Assembly (NCBI GenBank): GCA_002869695.1
Contig: PKUD01000078.1
Span: forward strand, 1-44,939
DNA length: 44,939 nt
Direction: 5' to 3'
Origin: Desulfuromonas sp.
GTDB taxonomy: Bacteria > Desulfobacterota > Desulfuromonadia > Desulfuromonadales > Geopsychrobacteraceae
Positions 1 to 7,759 of this stretch are shown piece after piece. The notes under the pieces were generated by a model. That model ran no database searches and had not been told where the DNA came from. It saw nothing but the letters and a program-made list of their open reading frames with translations. Numbering within the stretch: the first letter of the stretch is position 1; each line of letters opens with the position of its first letter. The position numbers and the translations under genes are program-made.

Positions 1-426
1 GCAGGGAGCGGCGGAACTGCGAATAAGGAAATACGCATTTTCAGCCGGGACGCTCTTTCCGCTGATCAGGTCCGTTGCATGGTACTCCCCCGGTTCGGGG
101 TTCAACAGCTGGGCCTTGAGGCCGCAACCGGCACAGCAATAAAGGGTCTGCTGCTGGTCCGGCAACTGATGCAGGTAGCACAGGTGATGTTTGACTGTGG
201 TGTCACAGGCGCTGCAGAGCGCTGCGGTCCGCATCTGCTCTAGTGGCGCGCCAGGCAGGGCCCCGCCGTGGATGCGTTTTAGCTGGCCGGCCTGATCAAG
301 CATTTGAATGTCCCGGTGGATCGTCATCCTGGACACCTGGAACCGTTCGGTCAACTCGCGGACGGAGATGCCACCGTTGGTTGTCGCCAGTTGAAGAATG
401 ATTTTACGACGCTGTTTGCCGGTCAT
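1..426 (-). CDS. DeoR-type HTH regulator with Cys-rich NosL-like tail (partial)
   Basis: The reading frame runs from an ATG at 426 down to base 1 without a stop, so only the first 142 residues are seen and the C-terminus lies outside the window. Residues 3-58 form a DeoR-type winged helix-turn-helix, ending in the typical LKRIHGGA motif. The DeoR sugar-phosphate sensor domain does not follow. Instead there is a cysteine-rich stretch: Cys71/Cys74 (CSAC), Cys83, and Cys97, Cys98 and Cys101 (CCAGC). After it comes a segment (DLISGKSVPAENAYFLIRSS) resembling the NosL copper-binding fold. I infer a metal- or redox-sensing repressor. It is divergent from the XRE regulator at 776, and the two share the intervening promoter region. 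The HTH assignment is firm; the NosL likeness is from pattern recognition only. Confidence 0.7.
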   Translation of the reverse strand, partial: MTGKQRRKIILQLATTNGGISVRELTERFQVSRMTIHRDIQMLDQAGQLKRIHGGALPGAPLEQMRTAALCSACDTTVKHHLCYLHQLPDQQQTLYCCAGCGLKAQLLNPEPGEYHATDLISGKSVPAENAYFLIRSSAAPC

Positions 427-614
427 GTGACGTTTCCTAGTCGTGGGGCAGCCGAAGTTAAAGTTTAGCCTGGTTGAAATTAGGGACTGGCGGCACGGAA
501 ATCAAGGATGAACGGTTGAGTGACCGTCGCATCAGGCAGGACGATTCTCCGCGGTCGACTTTACCCCCAATGAAACCGGTTTAGCTGCACTAAAACTTTT
601 TATCGCTGATAAAT

Positions 615-643
615 ATTATAGTTGACATTTTCTACCATGCCAG
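615..643 (-). promoter_or_regulatory. Putative sigma-70 promoter for the DeoR-type gene
   Basis: Read on the minus strand, CTGGCA (638-643) is followed by a 17-base spacer and a perfect TATAAT (615-620). It faces the gene starting at 426, leaving a leader of roughly 180 bases. It overlaps the opposing promoter at 622-649, so the two probably exclude each other. The rest of the 349-base gap (427-775) shows no further gene or clear structure. Confidence 0.45.
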
Positions 644-649
644 CTATAT
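622..649 (+). promoter_or_regulatory. Putative sigma-70 promoter for the XRE-cupin regulator
   Basis: A perfect -35 box TTGACA (622-627), a 16-base spacer and TATATC (644-649) point at the gene starting at 776, with a leader of about 120 bases. The -35 box lies within the spacer of the opposing minus-strand promoter. Confidence 0.45.
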
Positions 650-775
650 CGTTCGGACGTAAAACCCTTTTTTATTTCCTTTCTGAACGTATGAGAACGA
701 CCTTGAATCATTAGTGCCGGATGGCGGACTCAGGATCGACTCAGACAATCGAATTGTACCCGGGATCCGACATTT

Positions 776-1336
776 ATGGAATTTGAAATCGGTCAAAAAA
801 TTAAAAACCTCCGCAAGGAACGCAAGTTGACCCTGCAGGATGTTGCCAACGAAACCGGGTTCTCGCCAGCGCTGATTTCCCAGATCGAAAACAATAATGT
901 TTCGCCCCCGATTGCGACCCTGTCGAAAATCGCCCGTTTTTTTGATGTCAAGATGAGCTTTTTCTTCGAAGAGGGTGAGGCGGTGACCAAGTATGAGATT
1001 GTCCGCAAGGATGATCGCAGGGTGGTCAGTCGGGTGATCTCCAAGGACGGTACCGGGCATGGCTACACCTATGAAACGCTCTCCTACCGCAAGCGGAACA
1101 AGAAGATGGAGCCCTTTCTGCTGACGGTCTCCGAGCGCGCCAAGGAGGAAACCCTCTACAGCCACGAGGGGGAAGAGTTCCTGCTGATCACCCAGGGGCA
1201 GGCGGAGCTGATTCTGGATGATGAGCGTTTTATCCTTGAAGAGGGGGATGCCGCCTATTTCGATTCTTCAGTCCGTCATCGGCTGTTGTCTCGGGATGGT
1301 GAGACGGTACAGGTGCTGGCCGTCGTCACTCGCTAA
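776..1336 (+). CDS. XRE-family HTH regulator with C-terminal cupin domain
   Basis: This 186-residue protein has an N-terminal HTH_3 domain (about residues 6-60; the recognition region includes SPALISQIENN). A short linker is followed by a small cupin barrel (about residues 105-180, around SHEGEEFLLITQGQAELIL and the HRLLSRDGE region). This is the usual architecture of MerR-size XRE-cupin repressors that sense a small ligand in the barrel. The ATG at 776 has only a weak ribosome-binding site. It lies 125 bases upstream of methylmalonyl-CoA mutase on the same strand, so control of the mutase, MeaB and epimerase genes in response to a propionate- or acyl-CoA-related signal is a reasonable inference. 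The ligand cannot be read from the sequence. Confidence 0.85.
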   Translation: MEFEIGQKIKNLRKERKLTLQDVANETGFSPALISQIENNNVSPPIATLSKIARFFDVKMSFFFEEGEAVTKYEIVRKDDRRVVSRVISKDGTGHGYTYETLSYRKRNKKMEPFLLTVSERAKEETLYSHEGEEFLLITQGQAELILDDERFILEEGDAAYFDSSVRHRLLSRDGETVQVLAVVTR

Positions 1337-1461
1337 CGAATTCGTCCGGTTCTGACTTCCTGTCTTCCCGCACCTGTCCGGACATTAATAGACAATCGCT
1401 TCCGCTGATTACTGCTTAACAGATACCTATAAACGCAGAGAGTCTCAGAGAGGATCCGCTT

Positions 1462-2406
1462 ATGAGCTGTTTCGACAAAAAAACAGTTACCGACTGGCAG
1501 CAGCAGGCCAAGAAAGAGAAGAAGACCGACGACCTGTCCAATTTCAAGTGGGATACCCCGGAAGGGATCGAGGTCAAGCCGTTGTACACGGCGGAGGATC
1601 TGGCCGGCCTGCAGCATACCGATACCATCCCCGGATTTGCGCCGTTTATCCGGGGGCCGATGGCGACCATGTATGCCGGACGGCCCTGGACCGTGCGCCA
1701 GTATGCCGGGTTCTCGACCGCCGAGGAGTCGAATGCCTTTTACAAGCGCAATCTTGCGGCCGGTCAGCAGGGTCTTTCGGTTGCCTTCGACCTGGCGACC
1801 CATCGCGGCTACGATTCCGACCACCCCCGGGTGGTTGGTGACGTCGGCAAGGCCGGGGTGGCCATCGATTCGATCGAGGACATGAAGATTCTTTTCGATG
1901 AGATACCTCTCGACAAGGTCTCGGTGTCGATGACCATGAACGGCGCGGTCCTGCCGATCATGGCCAATTACATAGTCGCCGCCGAGGAGCAGGGGGTCAG
2001 CGAAGACAAGCTAGCCGGAACTATCCAGAACGATATCCTCAAGGAGTTTATGGTTCGCAACACCTACATCTATCCGCCGACACCTTCAATGAAGATCATC
2101 GGCGATATCATCGAGTACACCAGTCAGAAGATGCCGAAGTTCAACTCGATTTCGATCTCCGGTTACCATATCCAGGAAGCTGGTGCCAACAATGCCCTGG
2201 AGCTGGCCTTCACCCTGGCAGACGGGCTGGAATATGTCCGCTCGGCGATCGCCAAGGGGCTTGATATAGACGCTTTTGCGCCACGCCTGTCGTTCTTCTT
2301 CGCCATCGGCATGAACTTTTTCATGGAAGCGTCCAAGCTGCGTGCGGCTCGGTTCCTCTGGGCGAAGATGATGGAAGAATTCAAGCCGAAGAACCCGAAA
2401 TCCTAG
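1462..2406 (+). CDS. Methylmalonyl-CoA mutase, N-terminal part (ends at in-frame TAG)
   Basis: This is the first 314 residues of a B12-dependent methylmalonyl-CoA mutase, which interconverts succinyl-CoA and (R)-methylmalonyl-CoA. It covers the first part of the substrate-binding TIM barrel. Seen here are the conserved [17 protein letters not shown] segment, the [14 protein letters not shown] segment and [11 protein letters not shown] with the catalytic-region histidine. A ribosome-binding site (AGAGG) precedes the ATG. The frame stops at TAG (2404-2406) inside the conserved stretch that in homologues reads KNPKS[16 protein letters not shown]. The next codon is ATG and the same frame runs on to 3600, so reading the TAG as one residue restores a normal 712-residue mutase. 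A TTG-to-TAG change, a sequencing error or readthrough would all explain it. Confidence 0.85.
   Translation: MSCFDKKTVTDWQQQAKKEKKTDDLSNFKWDTPEGIEVKPLYTAEDLAGLQHTDTIPGFAPFIRGPMATMYAGRPWTVRQYAGFSTAEESNAFYKRNLAAGQQGLSVAFDLATHRGYDSDHPRVVGDVGKAGVAIDSIEDMKILFDEIPLDKVSVSMTMNGAVLPIMANYIVAAEEQGVSEDKLAGTIQNDILKEFMVRNTYIYPPTPSMKIIGDIIEYTSQKMPKFNSISISGYHIQEAGANNALELAFTLADGLEYVRSAIAKGLDIDAFAPRLSFFFAIGMNFFMEASKLRAARFLWAKMMEEFKPKNPKS
2404..2406 (+). other. In-frame TAG inside methylmalonyl-CoA mutase
   Basis: This single amber codon stands where the family normally has a hydrophobic residue (usually Leu), one base from the Leu codon TTG. The frame is unchanged on either side and both flanks are well conserved, so there is no frameshift. 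The following ATG gives a TAGATG arrangement that could allow termination-reinitiation. Splitting the barrel here is not the known large/small subunit split of archaeal-type mutases, which separates off only the B12 domain. Confidence 0.8.
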
Positions 2407-3600
2407 ATGCTGCGGACTCACTGCCAGACCAGCGGCTGGTCACTGACCGAGCAGGACCCGTATAACAATGTCATCCGTACCACCCTGGAGGCGCTGGCGG
2501 CGGTGCTGGGTGGGACCCAGTCGCTGCATACCAATGCGCTGGATGAGGCGATCGCCCTGCCGACCGACCACAGTGCCCGGATTGCCCGTAACACTCAGCT
2601 GGTTATTCAGGAAGAGTCCGGCGTCTGCAACGTCGTCGATCCGCTCGGCGGCTCCTACTACGTAGAATCGCTGACCAACGCGCTGATTGAAGAAGCACAG
2701 AAGATTCTCGACGAAATCGAAGGGCTGGGCGGTATGACCAAGGCCATCGAATCGGGGATGCCGAAGTTGCGGATTGAAGAGTCGGCTGCCAAGAAGCAGG
2801 CGGCGATCGATTCCGGTCGGGACGTGATCGTCGGGGTCAACAAGTATCAGCTGGCCAAAGAGGATCCGATTGATGTCCTTGATATCGACAATACCGCGGT
2901 TCGTGAATCACAGATCTCCCGGCTGCAGAAGATGCGTGCCGAGCGGGATGAGGCCGCCTGTCAGCAGGCCCTTGCCGAGATCACCGCGGCATGTGAAAAT
3001 GGTGATGGGAACCTGCTGGCCCTGTCGGTCAATGCAGCACGGCTCAGGGCATCGGTGGGCGAAATTTCAGACGCCATGGAGAAGGTCTTCGGACGTCACA
3101 GGGCTGAAATCAGACTGGTATCGGGAGCGTACGGATCAGTGGTTGAAAAAGATAAAGATTTTGCCGCAATCAAGCAGCGGATCGATGATTTCTCTGCCAG
3201 AGAGGGGCGTCGTCCGCGCATCTTGATTGCCAAGATGGGCCAGGATGGACATGACCGGGGCGCCAAAGTGGTGGCCACTGCCTATGCCGATGCCGGGTTT
3301 GATGTCGACGTCGGTCCGCTGTTCCAGACTCCGGAAGAGGCGGCCAAGATGGCCGTGGAAAATGATGTCCATGTCGTCGGCGTTTCAAGTCTTGCCGCCG
3401 GTCACAAGACCTTGGTGCCGCAGTTGGTGGCCGAGTTGAAAAAGCTGGGAGCGGAGGATATTGCGGTGGTCTGTGGTGGTGTCATCCCACGTCAGGATTA
3501 TGATGAGCTGTACGCTGCCGGAGCCGCCAAGATTTTCGGCCCGGGCACGCCGATCACCATTTCGGCAGCACAGACACTGGACGCGATCGAAGGAAGGTAA
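2407..3600 (+). CDS. Methylmalonyl-CoA mutase, C-terminal part with B12-binding domain
   Basis: These 397 residues continue the mutase in the same frame after the TAG. About the first 250 residues complete the TIM barrel ([25 protein letters not shown]). The C-terminal 130 residues are the cobalamin-binding Rossmann-like domain with the DxHxxG motif (DGHDRG), then VSSLAAGH and CGGVIP, as in enzymes that bind B12 base-off/His-on. There is no good ribosome-binding site of its own apart from the upstream coding sequence. If translated separately, this half would lack the front of the barrel. It is followed by a repeat-rich spacer and meaB, the usual G-protein chaperone of this enzyme. Confidence 0.85.
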   Translation: MLRTHCQTSGWSLTEQDPYNNVIRTTLEALAAVLGGTQSLHTNALDEAIALPTDHSARIARNTQLVIQEESGVCNVVDPLGGSYYVESLTNALIEEAQKILDEIEGLGGMTKAIESGMPKLRIEESAAKKQAAIDSGRDVIVGVNKYQLAKEDPIDVLDIDNTAVRESQISRLQKMRAERDEAACQQALAEITAACENGDGNLLALSVNAARLRASVGEISDAMEKVFGRHRAEIRLVSGAYGSVVEKDKDFAAIKQRIDDFSAREGRRPRILIAKMGQDGHDRGAKVVATAYADAGFDVDVGPLFQTPEEAAKMAVENDVHVVGVSSLAAGHKTLVPQLVAELKKLGAEDIAVVCGGVIPRQDYDELYAAGAAKIFGPGTPITISAAQTLDAIEGR

Positions 3601-3613
3601 GTTAATTTCTGAT

Positions 3614-3797
3614 AGCCACCAGGACGCCAGGAGCCCAGGGTCGGCAAAGGCACTTTGCCGCAGAGACGATCGAATGCTGACCTTGCTTTTGCAGGTTAAT
3701 TCAGAAAAAGTCTTGAGCTTTTCTCTGCGGCTTCCTCGGCTCTGCGTTGAGTCGTTCCTTTCGGTTCCCTGGCGTTTTTGGTGTCCGGGTGGCTCAC
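3614..3797 (+). repeat. Palindromic intergenic repeat-like element
   Basis: The spacer between the mutase and meaB begins with GCCACCAGGACGCCAGG and ends with CCCTGGCGTTTTTGGTGTCC followed by GGGTGGC, an imperfect terminal inverted repeat. Inside are a perfect hairpin CGGCAAAG-GCA-CTTTGCCG (3642-3660), a second imperfect one around CAGAAAAAG/CTTTTCTCTG (3706-3729), and a CTCTGCGGCTTCC-type stretch. This resembles the small non-coding palindromic repeats scattered between genes in many deltaproteobacterial genomes. No protein-coding pattern is seen. No second copy is present in this window, so the mobile or repeat nature is an inference. Confidence 0.45.
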
Positions 3798-3812
3798 TTC
3801 AAGGTTGCCATT

Positions 3813-4790
3813 TTGTTTAAACTCAAACAGCTTGCCGATGGTGTCCGTTCCAGGAACCTTCGCTCTCTGGCCAAGGCCATCACTCTCATCGAAAGTCGCA
3901 ACCCGGAACATTCCCGTGCCGCGGTCAGCCTGCTGGACGAGCTTCTCCCCGATTCCGGAAACGCGATTCGGATCGGGATCTCCGGCGTCCCCGGAGCGGG
4001 CAAAAGTACCTTCATTGAAGCCCTGGGGATGGATCTGGTGCGCCAAGGGAAGCGGCTTGCGATCCTTGCAGTCGACCCCACTTCGCAGATCTCGGGGGGC
4101 TCCATCCTCGGCGACAAGACCCGGATGGAACTGCTCTCCCGCGAAGTCAATGCCTTTATTCGCCCCTCTCCGAGTGGTGACAACCTGGGTGGTGTGGCAC
4201 GAAAAACCCGGGAAACCATGCTGGTCTGTGAGGCCGCAGGGTACGATGTCATAATTGTCGAAACCGTCGGGGTCGGACAGTCCGAAGTCACCGTCGCCTC
4301 GATGGTTGATTTTTTTCTGCTGTTGCAACTGCCTAACGCCGGAGATGAGCTGCAGGGAATCAAGAAGGGGGTCATGGAGATCGCCGACGCGATTCTGATC
4401 AACAAGGCCGAAGGTGAAAACCGGCCACGCGCCGAACTGGCTCGCCAGCAGTACCAGAACGCCCTCCATCTGTTAAGGCCGAAAAGTGAGAACTGGGTTG
4501 TTCCGACTCTGCTCTGCAGCGCCCTTCACCAGGAGGGTATCACCGAGGTCTGGTCGACCATCATGGCGTACGAGGCAGCCATGAAGCAGAGCGGCGAGTT
4601 TTCCGACAAGAGGCGGCTCCAGAACACTGACTGGATGTGGACTCTGCTGATGGATGGCCTGAAAGACATGTTCCTGCGCGACAAAAAGGTTACCGGTTTG
4701 CTGGAGCCGGTCCAGCGTGGCGTCAGTGAAGGAATTACAACCCCTGGCGCAGCGGCGCAGAGGTTGCTGGAAACTTTTAAGAGATCTTGA
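3813..4790 (+). CDS. meaB: Methylmalonyl-CoA mutase-associated GTPase MeaB
   Basis: This G3E-type P-loop GTPase (MeaB/ArgK family) guards and reloads the B12 cofactor of methylmalonyl-CoA mutase. The Walker A motif GVPGAGKST is at about residues 59-67. The family segments DPTSQISGGSILGDKTRM and FIRPSPSGDNLGGVARKT follow, then the ETVGVGQSE switch region and NKAEG as the guanine-specificity motif. The frame is open upstream to 3747, but that part lies in the palindromic repeat and encodes nothing family-like. I therefore chose TTG at 3813, preceded by AAGG at a good distance, giving 325 residues, which is normal for the family. It sits between the mutase and the epimerase, the classical arrangement. 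Confidence 0.88.
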   Translation: MFKLKQLADGVRSRNLRSLAKAITLIESRNPEHSRAAVSLLDELLPDSGNAIRIGISGVPGAGKSTFIEALGMDLVRQGKRLAILAVDPTSQISGGSILGDKTRMELLSREVNAFIRPSPSGDNLGGVARKTRETMLVCEAAGYDVIIVETVGVGQSEVTVASMVDFFLLLQLPNAGDELQGIKKGVMEIADAILINKAEGENRPRAELARQQYQNALHLLRPKSENWVVPTLLCSALHQEGITEVWSTIMAYEAAMKQSGEFSDKRRLQNTDWMWTLLMDGLKDMFLRDKKVTGLLEPVQRGVSEGITTPGAAAQRLLETFKRS

Positions 4791-4860
4791 ATATGCCTTG
4801 GCGGCTCATACAGTTCGAACATGCCGCTAATCTACTGATAACAAATCAGGAGTAAATCTC

Positions 4861-5268
4861 ATGACGAAAAAAATTAACCACATCGGTATCGCCGTCAAAA
4901 ACCTCGAAACCGCAATCCCGTTTTATCGCGATGTGCTCGGGATGTCTTTTGAAGGCACCGAAGATGTCGCTGAGCAGAAAGTTCGGGTTGCCTTTCTGCA
5001 GGTCGGGGAAAGCCGGATTGAATTGCTTGAGCCGACAGCCGTCGATTCGCCGGTGGCCAAGTTTCTGGAGAAGAATGGAGAGGGGATTCATCACCTGGCT
5101 TACGAGGTCGAGGATATCGAGCAGGCGCTTGAGGCTCTCGATGCCCAGGGAGTGCGTCTGATCGACAGGCAGCCGCGCAAGGGCGCTCACAACAGTCAGA
5201 TCGCATTTCTGCATCCCAAGGCCAGTGGCGGAGTCCTGACAGAAATTTGTCAATCCGGCAACCATTAA
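4861..5268 (+). CDS. mce: Methylmalonyl-CoA epimerase
   Basis: This 135-residue protein of the vicinal-oxygen-chelate (glyoxalase) fold interconverts the (S) and (R) forms of methylmalonyl-CoA and so links propionyl-CoA carboxylation to the mutase. Two beta-alpha-beta-beta-beta modules are visible. The expected metal ligands are in place: His in INHIGIA near the start, His in IHHLAYEV in the middle, and Glu in LTEICQ at the end. The length is typical. A ribosome-binding site (CAGGAG) lies just before the ATG. It closes the methylmalonyl-CoA module; 70 bases separate it from meaB, so co-transcription is likely. Confidence 0.93.
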   Translation: MTKKINHIGIAVKNLETAIPFYRDVLGMSFEGTEDVAEQKVRVAFLQVGESRIELLEPTAVDSPVAKFLEKNGEGIHHLAYEVEDIEQALEALDAQGVRLIDRQPRKGAHNSQIAFLHPKASGGVLTEICQSGNH

Positions 5269-5346
5269 AAGAAATATTCAAACGCCGTTATAGGTTAAAA
5301 TACCCCTTTTAAATCAAATGCTTTTGCGCTTGGAAAGAATTTTCTC

Positions 5347-5374
5347 TTGACATAATCTTCGATAAAAATATACT
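5347..5374 (+). promoter_or_regulatory. Sigma-70 promoter upstream of the thioredoxin-like gene
   Basis: A perfect TTGACA (5347-5352), a 16-base spacer and TATACT (5369-5374) lie about 105 bases before the ATG at 5479, in an AT-rich stretch. This is one of the best consensus matches in the window. Confidence 0.6.
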
Positions 5375-5478
5375 GAGTTTGAAAATTTCAAAACACCGAC
5401 TCGGACCAGCAGGTCGCTTGACCGCTGTCGGGCCCTCCCCATACAATGGGAGATGTTCTGGCTCCGGGAGGTGAAAAC

Positions 5479-5973
5479 ATGAAGCGAACCCTTGCAATTG
5501 CAGTTATAGCTGGTTTAATACTCTTTAACGCCGTCTCGGCGTTTGCCGTGTCGGTGGGAGAGTTGGCCCCGGACTTCCAGGGCGAAACGCTGGCGGGTGA
5601 AGAGTTCAGGCTCTCCGATTACAAAGGTCAGCCGATCCTGCTTAAAATAGGCACGACCTGGTGTCCCAGTTGTAAGACCCAGGGGAAGGCGATCGATTCA
5701 CTCCATCCTTACCTTGAAGAGAAGGGTGTCAGGTTTGTCGATGTGTTTATCGACGAGTCGAAGTCTTCGGTCGCAAAGTATTTTGCTAAGGGGGGCTATC
5801 ATAAACCCGCAGCAATCGTGCTGGATGAGGGGGCGGCGCACAGGGCATACAATGTTTACGTTATCCCGCGCCTGCTGCTGATCGGCAGCGACTTCCGGGT
5901 CGTTCGCGACGGCGATCCGCTCCCGGCGGGCAAGTTGAAGAGGTTGATTGAAAAAATGCTGCAGGGCGATTAA
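5479..5973 (+). CDS. Secreted thioredoxin-like (TlpA/redoxin) protein
   Basis: The start at ATG 5479 is chosen because a strong GGGAGGTG ribosome-binding site lies just before it and a clean signal peptide follows (MKR, a hydrophobic stretch, then cleavage near AFA). The mature part of about 140 residues is a thioredoxin fold of the TlpA/AhpC-TSA type. It opens with VGELAPDFQGETL and has the redox motif WCPSCK at about residues 59-64; a proline-containing loop (VIPRLLLI) comes later. It probably works in the periplasm as a thiol-disulfide reductase or in cytochrome maturation; the substrate is not shown. It has its own promoter at 5347 and is not tightly linked to its neighbours. Confidence 0.8.
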   Translation: MKRTLAIAVIAGLILFNAVSAFAVSVGELAPDFQGETLAGEEFRLSDYKGQPILLKIGTTWCPSCKTQGKAIDSLHPYLEEKGVRFVDVFIDESKSSVAKYFAKGGYHKPAAIVLDEGAAHRAYNVYVIPRLLLIGSDFRVVRDGDPLPAGKLKRLIEKMLQGD

Positions 5974-6139
5974 GGAATTGCAATTCTGCGCTCTGTGGTA
6001 TAAAACCAACAGTAATACCCAGATGGTGTTTTAACCACACCACAAAAGGTCCCCTCAACGGGGCCCTGAATTCACCGTCAATTTCCCAGTTGGCGGCGAA
6101 TTCACTGATCTGGCGGGTTGTTGAAACGATCCGTCAGAA

Positions 6140-6156
6140 TTGGCACTGATACTGCA
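6140..6156 (+). promoter_or_regulatory. Putative sigma-54 (RpoN) promoter
   Basis: The sequence TTGGCAC-N5-CTGCA has the -24 GG (6142-6143) and -12 GC (6154-6155) separated by exactly 10 bases, which is the RpoN spacing. It would start transcription near 6168 and drive the small lipoprotein at 6255 and the porin at 6453. No enhancer site could be recognised. The stretch 5974-6254 holds no gene that I can support. Confidence 0.5.
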
Positions 6157-6254
6157 CAGTATGAATTCGCGATCTGCTCTCTGCCCGGTACGACAGCAGA
6201 GAACGTTTCGGTGTTTTATTGAATGACCTGGTTTTGCAAGGAGGCCCCACCCGT

Positions 6255-6389
6255 ATGAAGTACCACGTTCTGATCCTTGCTGCATGTTCACTTTTACTGG
6301 TCACTGCCTGTGCCAATCCCGGTGCAGGTGATCCGCTGCGGGCCAAATGTCCGGCCTGTGGTTATGAGTTTGATGTGGATGGTAAGTAA
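6255..6389 (+). CDS. Small lipoprotein with CPxCGYEFDVD motif
   Basis: This is a 44-residue protein with a signal peptide and lipobox (LVTAC; the lipidated Cys would be residue 19), so it should be membrane-anchored. The mature part is only about 25 residues and contains KCPACGYEFDVDG, half of a zinc-ribbon-like CxxC knuckle. An AGGAGG-type site (AAGGAGG, 6238-6244) lies 10 bases upstream of the ATG. The closest relative I can see is in this same window at 9578-9721 on the other strand, with the same lipobox and an almost identical CPSCGYEFDVD. It lies between the sigma-54 promoter and the porin, in the same direction. The function is unknown; a metal- or redox-binding surface lipoprotein is possible. 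Confidence 0.65.
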   Translation: MKYHVLILAACSLLLVTACANPGAGDPLRAKCPACGYEFDVDGK

Positions 6390-6452
6390 AGGTTTTATTG
6401 TCACGCCGAACTGTTCGGCAATCTACCCAACTGTTTAAAGGAGGTAACACCA

Positions 6453-7595
6453 ATGAGCAAATTTCTGAAGATTATGATCGTTCTGCTGACGATCGTCGCT
6501 GTTGCGGCCCCTGTTATGGCTGAAGACCGCCTCGGTCTGTCCGGTCAAATGCGTGTCCGTGGTTGGCACATTGATGATGGTGGCGATTCCACCGAAAGTT
6601 GGATGGACCAGCGCCTGCGTATCGGCGGCAAGCTCTCCATCGCTGAAGGCGTCAGCGTAACCTTCCGTTTTGACGAGACCGAGAAAAACTGGGGTGACGG
6701 TGGTAACACCTTCGGTTCCGGTCGTCTGCCTCAGGACGGTATGCAGTGGGACCGCGCTCACCTTGATATCGCTTCCGGCAACCTGCACCTGCGTGCTGGT
6801 CAGCAGTACCTCGCTTTCGGTAACTCTGGTTTCGACGCTCAGGACGCTGGTCTGACCCTGAACTACAAAGGCTCCATCCCGGTCACCGCTTTCTGGATGC
6901 TCGCCAAAGATAACGGCAAGACCACCGCTGATGACTACTATTATGGTGTCAAGGCTGGTCACAAAGGTGAGAGCTATGCTTCCAGCATCTATGTTGCTGG
7001 TCAGAAAACCCACACCACTGGCGAAGATGTCATGGTTGTTGGTGTGACCCTCGACTATGATCTCGACGCCGTTGCTCTCTACGGTGAAGTTGACTTCTTC
7101 ATGGGCGATGCTACCGATACTGTTGATGCTGCTGGTACCAACGTATTCCTGCAAGCGTCCATGGCCGCGACTGAAACCATCAACGTCGGTGGCCAGTTCT
7201 TCTTCGCTCCTGGCGAAGACGAAGACATGAATTACAGCGTCCTCGGTAACGACTTCGGTGGCTGGGATCCCCTGTTCGCCATCGGTACCGGTCTTGACAA
7301 CGAGCAGATCGGTGCTGGTCGTCCTTGGCTCGTATTTGGCAACGCAGGTATCATGGCTTTCCGCGTCTTCGGTGACGTCAAGGCTTCTGATGACCTGACC
7401 GTTTCCGGTTCCCTGGCGTTCATGCAGTCTGAAGACGACGACATCCTTGATGACGACGCTATGGCTCTGGCCGTTGGCTGCAAGTATGCCGTTATGGCGA
7501 ACACCAGCCTGGGCGTTCAGATTGAGTACATCGACGTTGATTCCAACGAAGATGAAATCCTCCAAGCTGGTACCGGCCTGTTCGTCAACTTCTAA
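6453..7595 (+). CDS. Outer-membrane porin-like protein
   Basis: This 380-residue protein has a signal peptide (cleavage near VMA-ED) and a mature part made of alternating hydrophobic strands and acidic, Gly/Asp-rich turns, ending in a phenylalanine (LFVNF), the signature of an outer-membrane beta-barrel. The ribosome-binding site AAAGGAGGTAAC is near perfect. Codon use is strongly biased (GGT, CGT, GCT, AAC, ACC and CTG dominate), unlike most neighbours, which suggests very high expression. A strong terminator follows. A barrel of this size fits a general or anion-type porin of the Geobacter/Desulfuromonas kind. The transported solute is not evident. Confidence 0.75.
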   Translation: MSKFLKIMIVLLTIVAVAAPVMAEDRLGLSGQMRVRGWHIDDGGDSTESWMDQRLRIGGKLSIAEGVSVTFRFDETEKNWGDGGNTFGSGRLPQDGMQWDRAHLDIASGNLHLRAGQQYLAFGNSGFDAQDAGLTLNYKGSIPVTAFWMLAKDNGKTTADDYYYGVKAGHKGESYASSIYVAGQKTHTTGEDVMVVGVTLDYDLDAVALYGEVDFFMGDATDTVDAAGTNVFLQASMAATETINVGGQFFFAPGEDEDMNYSVLGNDFGGWDPLFAIGTGLDNEQIGAGRPWLVFGNAGIMAFRVFGDVKASDDLTVSGSLAFMQSEDDDILDDDAMALAVGCKYAVMANTSLGVQIEYIDVDSNEDEILQAGTGLFVNF

Positions 7596-7625
7596 TCCTC
7601 GATTAGAAAAGACGCACGCTACATG

Positions 7626-7659
7626 AAAAAGCCCGCTGCTCCGGCAGCGGGCTTTTTTT
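7626..7659 (+). terminator. Rho-independent terminator after the porin
   Basis: A perfect GCCCGCTGC/GCAGCGGGC stem (7631-7639 and 7644-7652) with a TCCG tetraloop is followed by a run of seven T. The A run before it may make it work in both directions. Confidence 0.9.
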
Positions 7660-7759
7660 ATCTGCGCCGCCGCTTCAGCCTTTCCATTTTTTGCTCATCT
7701 CGCTAGAATACAGCCTCGTCGTTCGAATTTCTTAACCCGCACATATCTCAGGGTGTCAA

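Noticed and set aside
1337-1461. Cobalamin riboswitch ahead of the mutase
   Set aside because: The gap is only 125 bases and shows no B12-box-like sequence or matching folds.
3642-3660. Hairpin CGGCAAAG/CTTTGCCG as a terminator for the mutase gene
   Set aside because: No T run follows, and the hairpin is part of the larger repeat-like element.
3747-3812. Upstream N-terminal extension of meaB
   Set aside because: The extra residues come from the palindromic repeat and have no match to the family; a ribosome-binding site fits the later start.
6435-7565. Open frame of 376 codons opposite the porin
   Set aside because: It mirrors the strongly biased codons of the porin gene. The plus strand has the signal peptide, barrel pattern, ribosome-binding site and terminator.
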